From Pratylenchus scribneri (Eukaryota; Nematoda; Chromadorea; Rhabditida; Pratylenchidae), in contig JAQSEB010000016.1 of assembly GCA_030063045.1 (NCBI GenBank), forward strand, positions 1,054,001-1,118,000: 64,000 nucleotides of DNA. The letters are read 5' to 3'. Shown here one piece after another: positions 63,399 through 64,000 of the stretch; positions within the stretch are counted from its first letter, which is position 1, and each line of letters opens with the position of its first letter. The position numbers were made by a program, and so were the translations under genes. The notes below the pieces were generated by a model, which searched no databases, was not told the DNA's origin, and saw nothing but the letters and a program-made list of their open reading frames with translations.

Positions 63399-63727
63399 GG
63401 CCTAAAAAGTGGGCAAATTTTACTCTCTATCAAGCAGGAAAAAATTTATTCAAATCCGTGGTCCCAAAATGCAAACAAAATTTATTTCATTTACTCCCAT
63501 ATAACATGACAGGGATTATCAAAATTATCTATATAAAATGAAAATCACATGTCTTTTTGCCGGAGAGGCGAAACTTCATTCTATCTATTTCCCAATTTTC
63601 TGGGTGAACAAGGGAGAAGTTGGTTGTTCGCTTTAACAAGGATTTAAATAATTTTGTTGTTTAATAAACAGAGGAAAATTTGCCACATAGGATTTTATTA
63701 AATGAATGTGAATCCGTTTTTGGTGTC

Positions 63728-64000
63728 CAGGGCTGGAACCGGAACTCAAAAAAATCGGAATCGGAATTGGCTTCGGAATCGGAATTTGAATTTTTTCCGG
63801 AATCGGAATCGGAACGGAACTGAAACACCGGAATTCCGGCTTTCGGAACCGGAATTCGGAATTTTTCAAAAAAATTTTAAATCCATTAAAAATTCAGAAA
63901 AAATTCTTAAAATAAAAAAAAAAGTAAAATTTTTATGCAAAAAATTATATTCAATGTTATTTCAAAAATTATTTAATTATATTTCAAAAAGCATGAAATT
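63728..64000. mobile_element. Partial MITE with GGAACCGGAATT core, cut by the window end
   Basis: It begins CAGGGCTGGAACCGG and carries many CGGAATCGGAATT repeats, then AT-rich DNA. The target resembles the unoccupied related sequence near 50850 (TTTTTGGTGTCATAG), which supports 63728 as its left end. The right end is outside the window. Confidence 0.55.

Noticed and set aside
1..64000. tRNA, rRNA or spliced-leader RNA genes
   Set aside because: Scanning by eye for cloverleaf T-loop and acceptor motifs and for rRNA-like blocks found none; a covariance-model search would be needed to be sure.

Overview
The window looks like AT-rich nuclear DNA of a nematode, most likely a tylenchid plant parasite of the root-knot (Meloidogyne) type. 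The grounds are short AT-rich GT..AG introns (many near 45 bp), two chemoreceptor-type 7TM genes, an F-box-associated-like gene, a SPRY gene, and a family of tiny secreted cysteine-rich proteins. The genus is an inference. Exon models were built by hand from splice sites and reading phase, and unless stated every junction keeps the frame.

Layout. 1-4695 is a composite satellite: clusters of a 23-bp near-palindromic monomer alternate with a fixed 454-bp AT-rich spacer. It reaches the window edge and may be a chromosome-end or subtelomeric array. 6757-7781 is the first small secreted cysteine-rich gene. 11173-24101 and 25565-28333 are tandem paralogous six-exon serpentine receptor genes. The last intron of the first holds an 8.84-kb Ty3/gypsy-class LTR retrotransposon (14876-23712, antisense, identical 265-bp LTRs, 5-bp target duplication). 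Its main ORF fuses Gag, an Env-like glycoprotein, protease, RT, RNase H and integrase in that order. A second ORF downstream encodes a coiled-coil, arginine-rich protein. 28991-32123 is an F-box-associated-like gene and 33053-35554 (minus) a SPRY gene.

36.7-63.3 kb is dominated by the cysteine-rich family. Members have a signal-peptide exon ending in one Cys and one or more short exons carrying C..CC..C..C, giving a C-C-CC-C-C knottin-like framework. They share a core promoter (TATAAGCCCATTGGAAA type, about 90-110 bp before the ATG). They lie in inverted pairs (37.1/39.7 kb convergent, 47.3/47.9 kb divergent, 58.1/59.0 kb divergent fragments), with orphan exons and orphan promoters between them. 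Among them are a third, frame-damaged 7TM gene (41.6-43.4 kb), a nine-exon secreted aspartic protease (51185-54397), a histidyl-tRNA-synthetase-like remnant (55.7-55.9 kb) and a decayed C2H2 zinc-finger gene (57.1-57.4 kb).

Small DNA transposons are frequent, mostly inside introns. Six have TIRs and 8-bp target duplications that can be read directly, as expected for hAT-like MITEs. Several have cores made of a degenerate short motif (GACGAG, GGATATC, GGGCC, and similar). Large foldback elements, one with a CCCTAA-like centre, are also present. No tRNA, rRNA or CRISPR was seen.
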